This document shows, one piece after another, positions 1 to 41,300 of a stretch of DNA of 64,000 nucleotides. The stretch is taken from assembly GCA_003993805.1 (NCBI GenBank), contig RSEF01000001.1, positions 69,301,221 through 69,365,220 on the forward strand, in the 5' to 3' direction. A program made the translations under genes and the position numbers. Below the pieces are notes generated by a model, which saw only the letters and a program-made list of their open reading frames with translations, was not told where the DNA came from and ran no database searches. This stretch comes from Himantopus leucocephalus. Taxonomy: Eukaryota > Chordata > Aves > Charadriiformes > Recurvirostridae. The stretch's first letter is position 1. Each line of letters opens with the position of its first letter.

Positions 1-27849
<27,849 letters not shown>

Positions 27850-28385
27850 GCCGCATGTGTTACTACGGAACGCTTTTTAAAAACTAAGAATATTTATCAC
27901 TGTTAATTGTGAAAAGGGGAAAAATCATGACTGCTTTGACTTGTAGGTTTGTGGATATTTACTAGACTTTCTACCCCTTGTCTGAAAAACAAATCTAATG
28001 GAGATGAAGGCATGTGGAGAGTTTCTCTGAAGTACCAAACTTTCATCATACTTCTGGAGCAGCACAGAAATTGCCGTTTGCGTGAGGTGACAGCTGTTTA
28101 ACTTTACTTTGAGGAAGAAAAGAAGTTTGTATAGAATTGAACTTTAAAACATTACATGGGTTCAACATGTGGCTTTCTGAGTTTGAAAAAAATGTGATCT
28201 CACCAGACTTTTAATTTTACCAAAGGCATGTGGCTGGCCATAATTTGATTTCTTTGTACTGTATTTAACACAAGCCATGAAAACAGATGGTGTAATATTA
28301 TTGTCCTGCAATACTGACTGGTACAATGAAAGTGTAGTTGCCCTCAAAGAAGTTGCTGGTAATTTTAAAATGTAAGGGAGAGTGT

Positions 28386-28391
28386 ATTAAA
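28386..28391 (+). terminator. Candidate TRIM24 poly(A) signal ATTAAA
   Basis: First common poly(A) hexamer I noticed after the stop, about 540 bases downstream, followed by an A run and a T/G-rich stretch. Use of this site is inference. Confidence 0.35.
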
Positions 28392-30212
28392 AATAACTTT
28401 AAAAAAAAAAATGTTTGAGAGTTTTTAATGGAGGAAGTAAAGGACAGAATACTTTGGTTTGTGCCATTTTTCTTGCCACCAGCAAGAAACAATGGTATTT
28501 CTATACTATTTTGTTTAACAGGTGTCTCAAGTTTGATATACCTCTATTTAATGGAGTGGATGGCAAAGTCTCGAAGGGAAAAAGGTTTGCTTTCAACTAT
28601 AAGTCAGTCTTTGTGTTTAGAGGGGGGAAAAGCATCCTTTCTGTCCACAAGCTCTTGTTATTTTTCCAAATTTCTAAACATGTCGTTGTCAGAATGCAAC
28701 CAGCATCGTTACTCACTTGGAAGTACACAAGTTTGAAGAGGCAAAGAAAAAAGAAAGATATTGCTCTTAACCCTTCATCTGTCCCTGTTAAAATCACCAG
28801 AAGGTGAGGACAAATTACCTTTTTTTTGTTCTGTCTACTTTCCAGAAGCACTGACAACAATATATAGAGATGGTTGTCTCTTTCAGAGATTGCAGAGGTA
28901 GAGAAGTTCTTGTCTATGGTTGCTCCAGCTGTTGGTTTATACTTATCATTTGTGTCATCTTAAATGAAAACTGAGTTTTCGGGAGAGCAGGCAGTCTTGT
29001 GGATTGAGTGAGTGCTGATTGTGCCAGAATTTTGCAGATGTGGAGACATCTGAGTGTACCCAAGCCTGCTTTTGACTTGCTCTGTGGCGGTGATGCAGTG
29101 CTGTGGGTAGATCACTGAAGAGACTAGATAAAAGTGACAGTTGTGCCTCCCTACTGTGCACATATGCACTCAGAAAAAGGCCCTTTTTTTGTCTCTCACC
29201 AGATGAGGTACTGCCCACCTGCATTTGTCATAGAGTGGCACTGCACACTTAAATGTAGTGGGCAATTCACAAGAACACTCAGCTGTGTTTGCAGCAGCCC
29301 TTTGACATAGCTTTTGACATGCCATGATCATGTGGTTGATTTTTAAGCTGCCCAGAGTAACCATTTATTTTCCCTTTTTCCTTCCTTTTTTTTTTTTTTT
29401 GAGATGGGTGTGGGTGGGCGTGTTTGGTTTGGATTTTTTTTTGTGGAAAGTTTTTATTACCTGAAGAGAGTCACTTGCAGCAGGAGTTTTACCCTCCCAG
29501 AGTACCAGAAAAAAAGAGAGAGAAGTGAAGGAGCAGAATAGTATGGTGAAGGAGACCATTCTAACTAAACAGGTGTGATCAGTGCACAGTACAGTAGCAC
29601 AGACATAAGAAATAAGAGGCACTGCCATTGCAACATTTGAAGTCTTAAAGATCTAGCAATGCCTGGCTGTCCTAAATACCCTGTCACCAAGTTTAACGGT
29701 TCTTCCAGAGGGAAGGTGCTGTATGTTTCTCTGGACCGTAAGTTGCAAGCACAGATTTATTAGGAGGCTTAGTGCATTTAGAGGTGAGGTTAGCCGCTAT
29801 ACAGCTTCACACTCAAGTTGTTCTCCCAGTGGAAAATACTGGGGAGAGGAGTGTAGATGTACTCCTGCAGTCCAGTTCCTTATCTGTCTGCTGTAAATTG
29901 TTCGAAAAATGTCTCTGTTTAAATAATCCACTGGAAAAATTGGACTCAAACTTTCATTTTGTGGTCTTGAATGTCACCCTAAGTATCTTCAGAAATTGTC
30001 ACTGCAATGAGGTTTGAGATGTTAAATTTAACTCCTTTAATGCAGATGGTATATGCACAAATAGTTGAGGAATGCTGTTTTGTTTTTAAAGTACTATATT
30101 CTTTCCAGCTGCTATGGCAAAGACTGTATCTACTTTATATCATCTACTTTATGTGTTTTCCCCCCTTCACCTCAATCCACTGAATGGCGGCTGATTTCCT
30201 TTTTTTTTTTAA

Positions 30213-30228
30213 TGTGTGTGTGTGTGTA
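30213..30228. repeat. TG dinucleotide microsatellite
   Basis: About eight TG units following a T run. Ordinary simple repeat. Confidence 0.85.
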
Positions 30229-31478
30229 ATATCACTACTGATAGCACGAGTAGTAAAGAGTCTTCATCTCACTTCACGGGACAGGTAGGAAGCATCTATT
30301 TATTGAATCACAAGAAAGAGAACGTCCTTGAGAAATTTGCCATTTGTCCATACAAATCATAGATCTTACACTGTTCAGTTACAATTTTTAATAATGGAAA
30401 TAGTATGGCGAAGCAATCAACATCAAATGCAGCTCACAGGAAATGACAGATTCCAAAGGTTTATTTTTCTTTCCTATGCAATCCAACATCAAACACTCGC
30501 TTTCATTTTACTTGCTAAAAAGGGGAAAGAAAAAAAAAATACATAAAATTAATAAAATGCACATGAAAACCAAGAGAAATGGATACAGGGGAAAATAATA
30601 TGCCTTTGGATACGTCCAAAAGGTCTTGCCACTGATTGATAGGCAATCCCCGTGACTGCTTTGAGGGTGGACTGATGCTGTCCTAATAAACGGAAACGAG
30701 TAGATATGCTTTTTAAATGTCATTGTCTAAATTTCACAAAAATTTAGTTAGATATTTTTTATTTAGTTGGTTCATTTAAACCTAGCTTTAAGGAACGCAT
30801 CTATCGTCTGGAGTCTTAGGACTAAATATTGCCATGTTAAAAGAGCTTATTACATTATGTATTTAAATTCTTGTATGGATTGGATGACTGTACTGTGTGA
30901 GGCCCTTGGACAATATGTTCAACAGTCATGATTTGACAATCCCTGAATGACTACGTACACAAGTGTAATCTCTGAAATGGTCACCAGATAAGACTTAGCA
31001 AGTTGAATTTAAGATCTAATAGTGGCTTCTCTGAATACACAGCTAGTTCTGCAGATTTTTGTTTTTCCATCCTTTTGACTTGTGTGTGTAGAGACCGGCA
31101 GCTGGAGCTTATAACTCTTATTTGTAACAATGTGGATAATAATGTTATTGAGTTAAGTCCCCAGGAAAAAGGGGGATACCATTAGAGAATTGTTACACTC
31201 CCATTTATCTCAACTACTGTTAGCCAAGGTTAATCCAACTGCAGCTGAATCAAAGCTTCCCTTTTATGTCTAAAGCAGTTTTAATGAAGTGTTTTGCTTA
31301 GTAATTACTGTAAATCCAACCATTTCAAGGCCTAAATGGCTCTCTGGCCTCTGTGCATGGGGTTGAATTTCACTCACGAGGGAGGAATAAGTTGCTTTGA
31401 CCACTTCCTTACTTAAACTTTGATTATTTTTTCCCCAGTCTTTTACAGAAGATCATATAGATAATTTAAATGGCATAA

Positions 31479-31510
31479 AAAAGACAAGCATTTCTAAAAG
31501 ACAAGCATTT
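31479..31510. repeat. 15-bp direct repeat
   Basis: AAAAGACAAGCATTT occurs at 31479-31493 and again at 31496-31510. No function is visible. Confidence 0.85.
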
Positions 31511-32062
31511 AAAGAAGCAGGCAATGATTGATACGTTGCTTTTCGGAAAACCCTAAGATTAATGGTCCCATGTGCCTTGGAGAAACCTTAGAAGATGTGA
31601 CCCAATGAAGTTAAGTGTGTGTACATATGTAATATGTGTTCGTATATATGTTTTTTTTCAAGTGTGGTTCTGAAGCCCACATAAAACATTTTGATCAATC
31701 ATCTGTCTTGCTCTAGGCTGCTAAAGAATGTGGATTGTTTAGCCCATGGTCTTCTGGTTTGTACAGGTAAGACTGCAGAATGACAGGCACTGTGATGTAG
31801 GCATGCTGCATGCTTGACGTGAAAACTTCCATGCTGGTATAGCTGAATCAACGAATCACAGAACTACTCACCACCTCCTGTAATTAAACTAGCGAGATTT
31901 CTGCATGGGAGGCTGTCTGAGTTTAAGCTTTCCCCCTTAATCTTTCTGCTTAGTGTTTTGGCTGATTGCTTTTTAGGAAACGCTAGCCACAAGGGCTTAG
32001 CCACCAGGCTGATGCAGTTGGGGCTTTTGACTTGAATTTGATGAAGAAATGGCTTTGGTAGT

Positions 32063-32083
32063 TTAAGGTATTACTTCTATCTG
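32063..32083 (-). CDS. SVOPL: Possible SVOPL terminal mini-exon (7 codons)
   Basis: After an AG on the minus strand at 32085-32084, the bases read QIEVIP then TAA. Joined to the donor below 32447, this gives an ending RALQ-QIEVIP, resembling the human end RALQQIK as I recall it. The total would be 493 residues against 492 in human. Against it, the tract before the AG is purine-rich and so a poor acceptor. The alternative is read-through to a stop at 32399-32401. Confidence 0.3.
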   Translation of the reverse strand, partial: QIEVIP

Positions 32084-32398
32084 CTGTCCTCTCTCCCTAC
32101 AGCACCGGCAGACCAGAATATGTGCCTGTGAAGCAGCAACTTCAAGTCAGGACTGGAGATAGATGCAGAGAGGGGCTTGCACAAGCTGAAGCTAACATGT
32201 TGGCAAGAGGAAGCTGGGGCTCGGGCAGGCCTTCTGCTGTGGTCCTTTATGAGAAATGAGCTTTAGGCAACTAAGGTGACAGTGCTTTAAGCTGCTGTGA
32301 CAGCACGCTCCTGTGCTTGCCTGTCAGGCCTTATTTTGGCTTATGAACCCTCAGGAGAGTTTGCTTTGGAGTCTGGCTGAATCATCATCTACTAGTTT

Positions 32399-35300
32399 CT
32401 AAATAGCATGTAGGTACGCAGGAGCTCCGGGAGCGGTGATACAAACCTGCAGTGCCCTGCCCTTGGTCTCGATGGGCAGCGTGAACGCAGAGATTGCGCA
32501 CACGACGCACACAGATGAGAAAAGACACAGGGCCCCAATGAAAGAAGCACTCATGAGAACCTGCAGGCAAAAAAACAGTTCAAACATCAGCTCAGTGGTG
32601 TGGGGGGCTGGCAGTTAATTGGGAATTAAAGAGCAGATAAAGGGTCATAAACTTGACAATAGAAAAACAACATCTTGTGAATCTAAGAGCTTTCAGAAAC
32701 TATCAAATACGAGCAAGCTAAGCTCGGAAGAGATTTTTGCAGGTCTGCATCTGGCAAAGGCCACGTAAGTACTCTATATAAACATCAGGTAAAGAACGAA
32801 TGAGTTGAGGGGGGGAATTCAATACATCTCTTTTTTTCTTTTTTTTTTTTTTTTTGGTGCCTTTTGTTGTTGTGAACTTCAGGGGTATCTCTCCACATAT
32901 TTGATAGCAATGATTGGCACAATGTTTACAAACATTATCAAGCATGCTCTTACTTGTGATATAAATGGTGCCACCATAGCTCCAACACGGCACAATGACC
33001 CACTTGTTCCCATCCCCAGGGCTCGCATTGTGGTGGGGTAAACCTAAAACAGGCCAGAAAGATTAGTGTAACAACAATATGTGATATGTGTCCTTATTTT
33101 TCCTTTTTTTTAAAAAAAAATTTCTTCAGAGAGACCCATTACATTATCAAGGGCAGCTGGTGGGATAAGATATGAAAAGAAAAAAAAGGCTCCTTTGGGT
33201 CACGTTTGTGCCATTAAAAATCTGTCATTTTTTGCCCCAAGTAAAGTTTTAGGGCAAATCAATCAAAGCTGGATGTGATCCTCCTGCTGTTTGCTCCCTG
33301 CCCTCCTTTCCCCCTGCCTTCTCCCAGCTGTGCTGGGCAGCTCACATCAGAGTCCCAGGGGACAGACTGGGTGCTAAAGGAAGAATTCAATGTATATTGC
33401 CAGACCCTGTATCTGGGAAGCAGGAAGAAAGGATATTGTCTGCAGCCTTCAAGACTGCGTGTTTATTTGTATCAACAGCACTTTCGTTTAGAAGGAGGAA
33501 AAAGAAAACCAGATCCCAATAAGAAACCTCCAGGCTTAGGAGAATGTGCTTTGTGTATTTTCTTTTCCACATCTCCCAAACACCTGTGCTAATACAACAC
33601 TTAAGCATGTGTTTTGTTTAACTTTAGTTAAGTCCTGTTAATATCAATGGATTTTAGCAAGTATATTCATGTAAGCCTCTGTTTAAATACTTTGCTAAGC
33701 CAAGCCGATGGAGGTAAGGTAATTCAATAGGAGTCCAGGCATGTGGTCGGGAAGAGGATTTCCAAGTTTAGTTTTGATCGTTGGTTAAATTGTGAGTAGT
33801 ACTGGTTTATGATATGGCCGTTGCAGCAACAGGCTTTATATCAACAGCATCCAATTCAGGACTGTTGAAATGCTGGGATTTATGCAAGCCTGGTGCACGC
33901 TTAAATACTATAGCGTACTACTAAAGGCGGGATCAGGCCAGCACGGGGAGCTACTTCTGTTTGCTCTTTATCACTTTACTCAATCTGCAAGGCAATACAT
34001 TTAACTCCACACAATTGTTTAAAAGAGAACAACAAAAATACCACAACAATGCATACTTAACCCACAGAACTCACGGCTCCAAAATTGTCTGAAGGACAAG
34101 CTCTCTGTCTATTTGCAGACAGAACACAGCAATTTTCATTACGTGGAAAAAATCATATACATAACCTCAAATACTACCTCAGTCCCTTAAGTGCTGGAAA
34201 AGGTCCCTTTCAGTGGTAGCCTATTTTCTAACTTTGCAGGGGTTGGGGTGGGGAAAGATTCTGGGTTTTGGAAGATGGTGGTACACAACATTCTCAAAAA
34301 TAGCATTTTGTAGTAGCTGACCAACAGATGCCTCAGTAGGGCATTCCTTTTCCACCCAGTCTTGCCACCTCCAGCTAGTTTTCTGATTCCTTCCCTGATC
34401 TTGCATATGAAAACAGTGGGGCCAGGAAGCCAGAGACACTTAGGTCAAGGAAGGTGACTCCGACTAGTCAATAAGTATGGCAGCATTCCTGGGTATAGGC
34501 AGATGGTCTTTCATGCCCCAGAGCGCTTTAATGTACTTTCAGGATGACCCACCTCTGCTGTGTAAATGTAGATGGTGTTGAAGTTTGCTGAAACCAAGGC
34601 ACGCAGCATGAAGAGGAACCCAGTCATGCCTGTGCTAGAGAGAAAAGCGTGTGGAGCAAAGAGTTAGTGTCACTGAACGCTGATCAACAGAGATGCAACC
34701 CAGTATAGGCACTGTGCTGAGGCTTTTACCAGCTTAATATAAGGAAAAGCATAAGGAAATGTTGATTGCTGACCAGCAATCTTTCTTTAGTCATGTTTGA
34801 CAACAGGCTATTGCATGTTAGGTTTCCTTTAGGCCAGTGTTAAAGGCTGGAGGCAACGATCTGGACAGGACCGTAATAGTTGAGCTGGTGCCTTCAGCAT
34901 TACGGTCCAGTCTTCCAGCCCAGCCCTTGCTTTTGGCTCCTCTGTAAATCTGTTGCAAGCAAATGTGATGGGCAGGCTCAGTTTCAGGGAAAACTAAAAA
35001 TAACAATAATAGCACCACAGAAGCCAATGCCTTAGTGAATGACTGTAAGCTTCCTGACAGGCGCTCATTTAGCTTAATGACTATTTGCAGCCTCCCACGC
35101 CAGCTCCCATGTATTTCAGCCAGCCTCCAGGGCCAGTGGCCCACAGGGCAGGCAGCAGGGGTCTACACCGCTGGTGAGCAGCCGGCAGGCTACCAGCCAG
35201 TTTAGAGGAAACTTCAGCTTGAAGCCACCCTGATTTTCAGTAACTGTTTAGCTCCACAAACTTGGGAGGAGTCTGGTTTTTTTCACACATCCTCACAAAT

Positions 35301-38300
35301 CAACCTGGTAATTACAGCATTCATGGCAGCCTTTCCCTTGATGCCTTGAGCTCCTCTTGAAGTGCCTGATGCTACAAGTTAGAGGAGACATATGTAGCAT
35401 TGCCAAAAATGAAAGAAAGGGGGGAAAAAAAGAGACTGAAAGAAAAATATTACTTCTTCCTGGTGGATGTTCTTCACATAATTTTTAATCTTCCAGACTG
35501 CCCAAGAAAGCAGCCTGCTATATGCTTAGGGGAAGCCATGTGGGCACAGTAATACAAGTGAGTTGCTCTGCACACCCTTGCACCACAGCATCTGCTGCCG
35601 CCGCTTTCCCAGGAAGTGCAGGGAACCAGTCAGAGGGGTTTTTTCAGGTGTATAAGAATTACTGGCCTGACTGACTGACCTGACAATACCACAGGTACTG
35701 CCCTCTGCCCACAGCACTGCACCCCCCCATGCCCCCAACAACACCCACATGCTGAGCAGGACTACCTTGAGGTGCAGATATTAAGGAGAAGAAAGAATAG
35801 TGCCGTACATCCCATGGTGATACACAGGCTCAGGCGTCTTCCAAGGAAATTGATGCCGATAATGTTCAAAGGATTTACTGCAGACAAAAAGCAAAACTGT
35901 AAAATGTTCGATGACCTAACTGCAATGATTGTCTATCTTGATAGATCTTACGCAGTGTACCTCAAAAATACCTCTCTGTGTCCCTAGTGCCCACCAAATG
36001 CTCTACAAAATGCACAAAAATCCTATAAATGCACAAACAAAATGCACAAACCCTTCCTTTACCAAACCCAGTAGTTTGCCCCCGTGTCCCTTTTTTGTTT
36101 GTCCTTCCCCTCAGAGGATGGAGCCTGTCCTCTGAAATTGCCCTGCTGTCCTATGGCAGGACACCACTGCCTGTCCTGAGCCGTGCAAGGACGCACCCCC
36201 TGGGTGAGCACCACAGGCCTGAGTGGTTTCACTCGCACTGGCAACAGCCCAGCCGAACAGTGCAATCCAGAGTGTGTCCCACTTAGTCCCCTCCATAAGC
36301 TGGGAGCCAAGCTGGTCGCAGCCCAGGATCCAACACCCAGTGACTTTCTAACTCAGTTGCTGAGACCTGAACCAGGGAAAACATTCACCTCCCAGGAGTG
36401 GTGCGATACTAGACCCACATGCAGTGCCAAGTTCTCTCAAGGGTGCCATGTGGGCGCCTTTGGGCCATCCTGCCACCCCCCAACTCTCCCCAGCAGGCTG
36501 CACCAGGGAGCATTTTGGTTTGCTGTGGATCCCCTGGGCCCTTAGCTGTCCTTTACTGTAGCACTGAGCACAGGACCCGCTCCTGAGGCCACCATCTCTT
36601 GGAAAGTAGGGCACTTCTGCGGTGCATTCAGTTACATCAATGCGACTATTTCCAAGCCTTGCTTATTTATGACTTTCCAAAACTATGTGTCTGGGAATTT
36701 GGGAAAATAGGCTTGGTTCTGGTAAGTTAGAAGCAATTTCCCCTGAAGAGCTCAACCAAGGCTGCCCATGTGTACTAACGGCAATGGAGGTCTTTGGCTC
36801 TGCTGTTGGACGGCCCCGTGTTGTCATCAGAAGCTGAATTATTCACCTGAGGAGCAATGCCCTCCCTTGCCCCTTGGCCACCAGCTCATGGCCTGAGCCC
36901 CAGACCCTGTGCCTGGCACTTGTCAGCAATGCTGAGGACATTTTGATCTCTGGCATGTCACCAAGTGCACGCACAGCTAAAAGCTTTGCAGCAAGTATTG
37001 GCTGCCTGGAAGAAGGGAATGGCAGGGCAGGGAGGGGAGAAGAGGTTACATGCGATCTCTCCGACTGTGCTGATGATCATGGTCTGGTAGGCAGCAGGTC
37101 CAAACAGGTGGCAGTGGCAGGGGCTGCGGCTCTCCTCGGAGTCATCGCCAGGGTCCTGCACTGGTGGTGCCGCGGATCCACAGACGAGGTCCCGCTCCAG
37201 TAACTCAGCGCTGGCCAAGATGACGCCGTAATAAGCAAAAGCTATGCCAAGCCTGGGAGGGGAGGAAAGCTGTAGTGAGCGGTGGCAACAGGGAAAGTGA
37301 GAAAACTGAAATGCCACAGGTTTTGGGTGCCCTGGGACCCCCACTGCGCTCACCAGCTCTGCGTGGTGGACCCTCTTAGCCTGAGCCCAGCAGTGCTTCA
37401 GGCACCCGCCAGGTCACTGGTCACCCCATGCACGGCACATCACTACCACCTATGTCCATGCACGTCTCTTCCTTGGAGGACCCCACCCCACCTCATAGCT
37501 CTTCATTTTGCTTGTCCCTTAGTGCTGTTTCTTGCTCTGCAGCAGGTGACCTTCTGTGGTCACGCTGGGGAGAGGATGGCCCTTTGGTCCCTTTCCTCAC
37601 ACAGGGCTGTAAGTGAAGACAGTTCTGAACCATCCTCGTCCAGGGGGCCCTGACCAGGGATTATCAACATCAGCTCACATGAAGCAAATGTCCAGGTTTT
37701 TTTTCAGTCATTATCCTTTCTGCCCAGGGATTTTCAAAAGGAGTTTTCATTAACTGACTGGAGAGGCTCACATTGCACCCTGGCTGGCTGTCAAGAACAC
37801 AGCATTGGTGGTGGCAGCCTGGCTGTGTCGTTATCAAGTAATTCAGCATACGCCTAATCATAAGCAGGCCAAGAAGTAATTTTTCACTTTTTTATCCCCC
37901 CCGGCAGTTTCAGAAACAAGCAGCAGAATCTGGGCTAGGAACCGAGCTGCCTGGAGAGGAGGGGGATGCTCAGGGCGCTGGGGTGCGGGAATGTGAACCC
38001 GAGAACACGCCAGTGACTCCTGGGGGGACTAGGAGAGAAAGGAGGATTGAAAAACAAAAAGATATTTCATAACACTCATACAAGTTGAGGGGAAAAAAAA
38101 CATAAAAAATTCAAGGCCTGACTTAGCAACATTTTGGGTCAATGAGTTCCCACAGACCCATTATTTATACATTTCCATTCCAGACAGCAAAGTCAATGAA
38201 ACATGTATTACCCTTGCATACAGCTACCAGGTACATTGCATATGAAACCCGTCTCTCTTCAGTCTTAATTTTCCCTGGCCAGTGGCACTGGTAACGGTTA

Positions 38301-41300
38301 ATGAGTTTCTGCTGGAGCCCTATTTCACTGGTACATTGGCTGGCCTGCAAGGGTGGTGCCTTTGTCCTCCTCTTGGGAAGAAGAAGTTTACACCAAGAAG
38401 GGAAGGCTCATCACTGGGGCACACTGTGGCTCTTGCCTGGCTCCCACCCCACCTCCTCTGAGCTGCACTGGCCTGAGGAAGGACTCATGGTGCCCTGCAC
38501 CATCCTGGATCTCCAGCCTTTTTCTGCCTATGTTAACACCAACCAACACAGGGTGTCTGAGGCACGGGCTGGGATCAGGGCAAGCCTATGGTGACCCATG
38601 CCCACATATTCCCCCCTCCAGCTGCCAAGGATCTGCAGCCACCTCCTGAGGCAGAATTGTTGTCTTGTAATGACAGAGACAACAACAGGAGGCTTCTGCT
38701 CCCCACACACATTCAACTGAGAGAACGACTGATAAGCAAGGGAAGAAAAAAAATTTTTTTTACCATATGATCCATATCTGCAAAGTGGTTCTGAGGTATT
38801 TGGGGTGTATGAGGTCCTTGAATCTTCCTCTCCTTTCCTGCAAATCGTTTGATAGAAACAGTTTTTTAGAAGGCACCTTTTATACAGAGGCAACTGATCT
38901 GCGGCACCAGCTGGCACCGCTGGGACCCCCCTCCCCCACCCTCACCCCAGGCTGCCCATGGCACAGCACAGCACCCCATCAGCCCTCTGGAGAGGAAAGC
39001 CCCTCTTCCCAAAAGATGCACACAGGAGGACGCACTGCAAAGGATGGGAGGGGAGAAGAGAACATCCTGAGCACTCCCAGCCCCTGGCAGTCATCTGGCC
39101 CCAACATCACCATCCCAGTGCTGGAGGGGGATCTGGTTGCTGCTGGGGGGCCAGCACTGCTGGGGCTGCCGGCAGCTCCCGTTGCCCCATGTGCTGGGAA
39201 GAGGGGCCAAGCATCTGCTGCTCTGCCTGTGGAGCAAGTTTGTGGCCACGTACATCTTGCTGGGAGGCCTGAAATGCCAGTAAGCAGAGAGACAAGAAGG
39301 CACCAGGGGACCCTGCCAGCCCTGCTGCTGCCCAGGACTAGCAGCTGCCCCAGCATCCCACCACCGAGGGGAGACCAGTTCACAGAGATGGTTTGTGTTG
39401 CCTTTATTTTTATTTTCCTCATCACTGGTTAAGCCTGAGAGGGTGCACAGCTAACAAAACCCCTTCCCACAGCCAATGTGGGTCCATTACATAAATTCAA
39501 TTAAACTACAGGGAAGCTTTAATCCTAATTAATTCCAATACAATAGCACCATCTTGCATGAATTGCTAAGGACAATGCTTGGTGCCTGTGGGATTGAATA
39601 AGCAGCAAAGAGGTCCAGGCAAGGGACTTAAAAGAGCTGGAAAATAATTTTGAGGCTCTAGACAATAGTTTTGTCCAATCTTCCTCTTTAGGGAGTCAAA
39701 GGAGCCACCTGAATAAGTCCTCCCACTCTGCAGTCAGCAGGGCCTGGGCTGGGATAAGGGGCAGCAGCCTGGGGGAAACCTGGCCCCCAGCTGCTCTCCT
39801 GCCCCTCTTGCAACACCCACACGTGCTTTTGGGCATTTTGGTCCAGTAGTGTTCAACTCCTGAGCTGCTCAGCTGCTTACAAGTGCAAATGGTGGCAGCT
39901 CTGAAATGGCCTCTCCTGCTTTGACCCTCTTCTGCTGGTCCGTGGGTCCACACTCAGGGACCTGGGGTGCTGGGAGCCAGAAGACAAGCCCGGCCAGGGG
40001 CTGGGAGAAGCCCCTGGGAGCGGTGGGGTGACCTCATGTCAGGGACCCTTGCAGTCTGACCAGTCACAGCCCTGAGAGAGACCCTGAGGGGCAGATCCCA
40101 GGTCTCACGGCACAGGGGACACCCCAGGGGGATGGATGGGCAATAAGGAGCAACACGCTTTTCCAGGAGCCCTTTTTGTGATAAAGGAAGCAAATCTTTT
40201 CTCAGCACGATAGTTTTCTGAACGAACACAAAGAATGTGAAAAAAAAAAAAAAAGCAGAAAACTCAATTCCATTTTGAAGGCCAAGATTACTGTCTCTTC
40301 AAAACAAAAATGACATCTTCATCATCACATTCAATAGCTGTTTGGAAAGAAACCAGGCGAGGAGGGGGAGAGAGGCAGAGCAAGACATGCTTGGCAATCC
40401 CTCTCCCTCCCCGAAGCCCAGATGCCGGCAGCCCTGCCCGGGACAGAGGGGCCAGACAGTGCCGCGGGTTCGGCTTACCTTGGTGGGCTCCCTCAGCACC
40501 CCCTCGGGCATTGCAGCCCCATTCGTCTTGGCTATCCTCTGCAGCGTGGCCAGGGCAGCCGCCACGTTTCCCGTGGAGATGTTGTAGCGTGCCGACTCCG
40601 GGATGAACTGAAAGTGCAGTGGCATCAGAAAGCCTTTCTGCACCTCTCTGCGCACGCAACCCTACTCACAGCTTCCCGTCGTGCCCAGGAGCCCGTCCAG
40701 GTTAGCACACGGCACTGCCTGAGCTGGAGCAACCTTTTGCTTGTCCTCCTCCCCAGCCATGCCCTGGGGCACCGCTGCTTGTCCCAGCTCCCCGTACCCC
40801 ATGTTGGGGGACTCACCCTGCCCAACAAACCCGTGTCTTGGTCCAGCCCCCGAGGGTCCGCTGCTAAGGTGCCTGTGGCACGCCCTTGTGAGAGGCAGAA
40901 GCCAAAGACACAGGTTTAAAAAACCCCAATGCTTAATTAATTGAAATTCTAAAATGGGATGAGGCTCGTGTCGCTTACTTAAGCAAAAGTCTTGGAAGAC
41001 TCAACAAGGCCATTAAAAAAAAGGAAGACATGGATGAAATTTAGGAACAAACTCACTCATCGCTAACGTTTGCAACATTCGCCCACACCTGGTGCTCTTT
41101 CCAAAATAAAATACTTTTTCGTTAAATGATGGCTCCAGCTCTATTAAATTAAGACTCCTCCTTTTTTAAAGGTATGTATGCCGACTGTGTCTTTTTTTCC
41201 TCTGAACTAAAAACTCGTGCTACCCATTTTTTTTTCTGGCAAAATAATCAGGGATCCCAAATGTCAAAGTTATACGAGTGGACATTCACAGCGACCTTGC

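Larger units (their letters stand above)
27850..32062. other. TRIM24 3' UTR and tail-to-tail interval with SVOPL
   Basis: No coding exon is supported. Candidate plus-strand poly(A) signals for TRIM24 are ATTAAA at 28386-28391 and AATAAA at 30551-30556 and 30685-30690. Candidate minus-strand AATAAA for SVOPL lie at 30299-30304 and 30758-30763. The true ends cannot be chosen from sequence alone. Low-complexity tracts include a T run at 29387-29400 and a TG run near 30213-30228. A 15-bp direct repeat is at 31479-31510. Confidence 0.6.

Noticed and set aside
28415..28807. 130-codon open frame just after TRIM24
   Set aside because: It sits in the likely 3' UTR, is low in complexity and resembles nothing known; a second frame overlaps it.
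35526..35750. Minus-strand frame beginning [17 protein letters not shown], like a signal peptide
   Set aside because: It lies in an SVOPL intron next to exon 11, with no conserved continuation or splice support.
38767..39432. 221-codon plus-strand open frame, the longest in the window
   Set aside because: It lies antisense to SVOPL coding exon 9 and its intron in GC-rich DNA, is Pro/Ala/Ser-rich without any domain, and has no splice or homology support.
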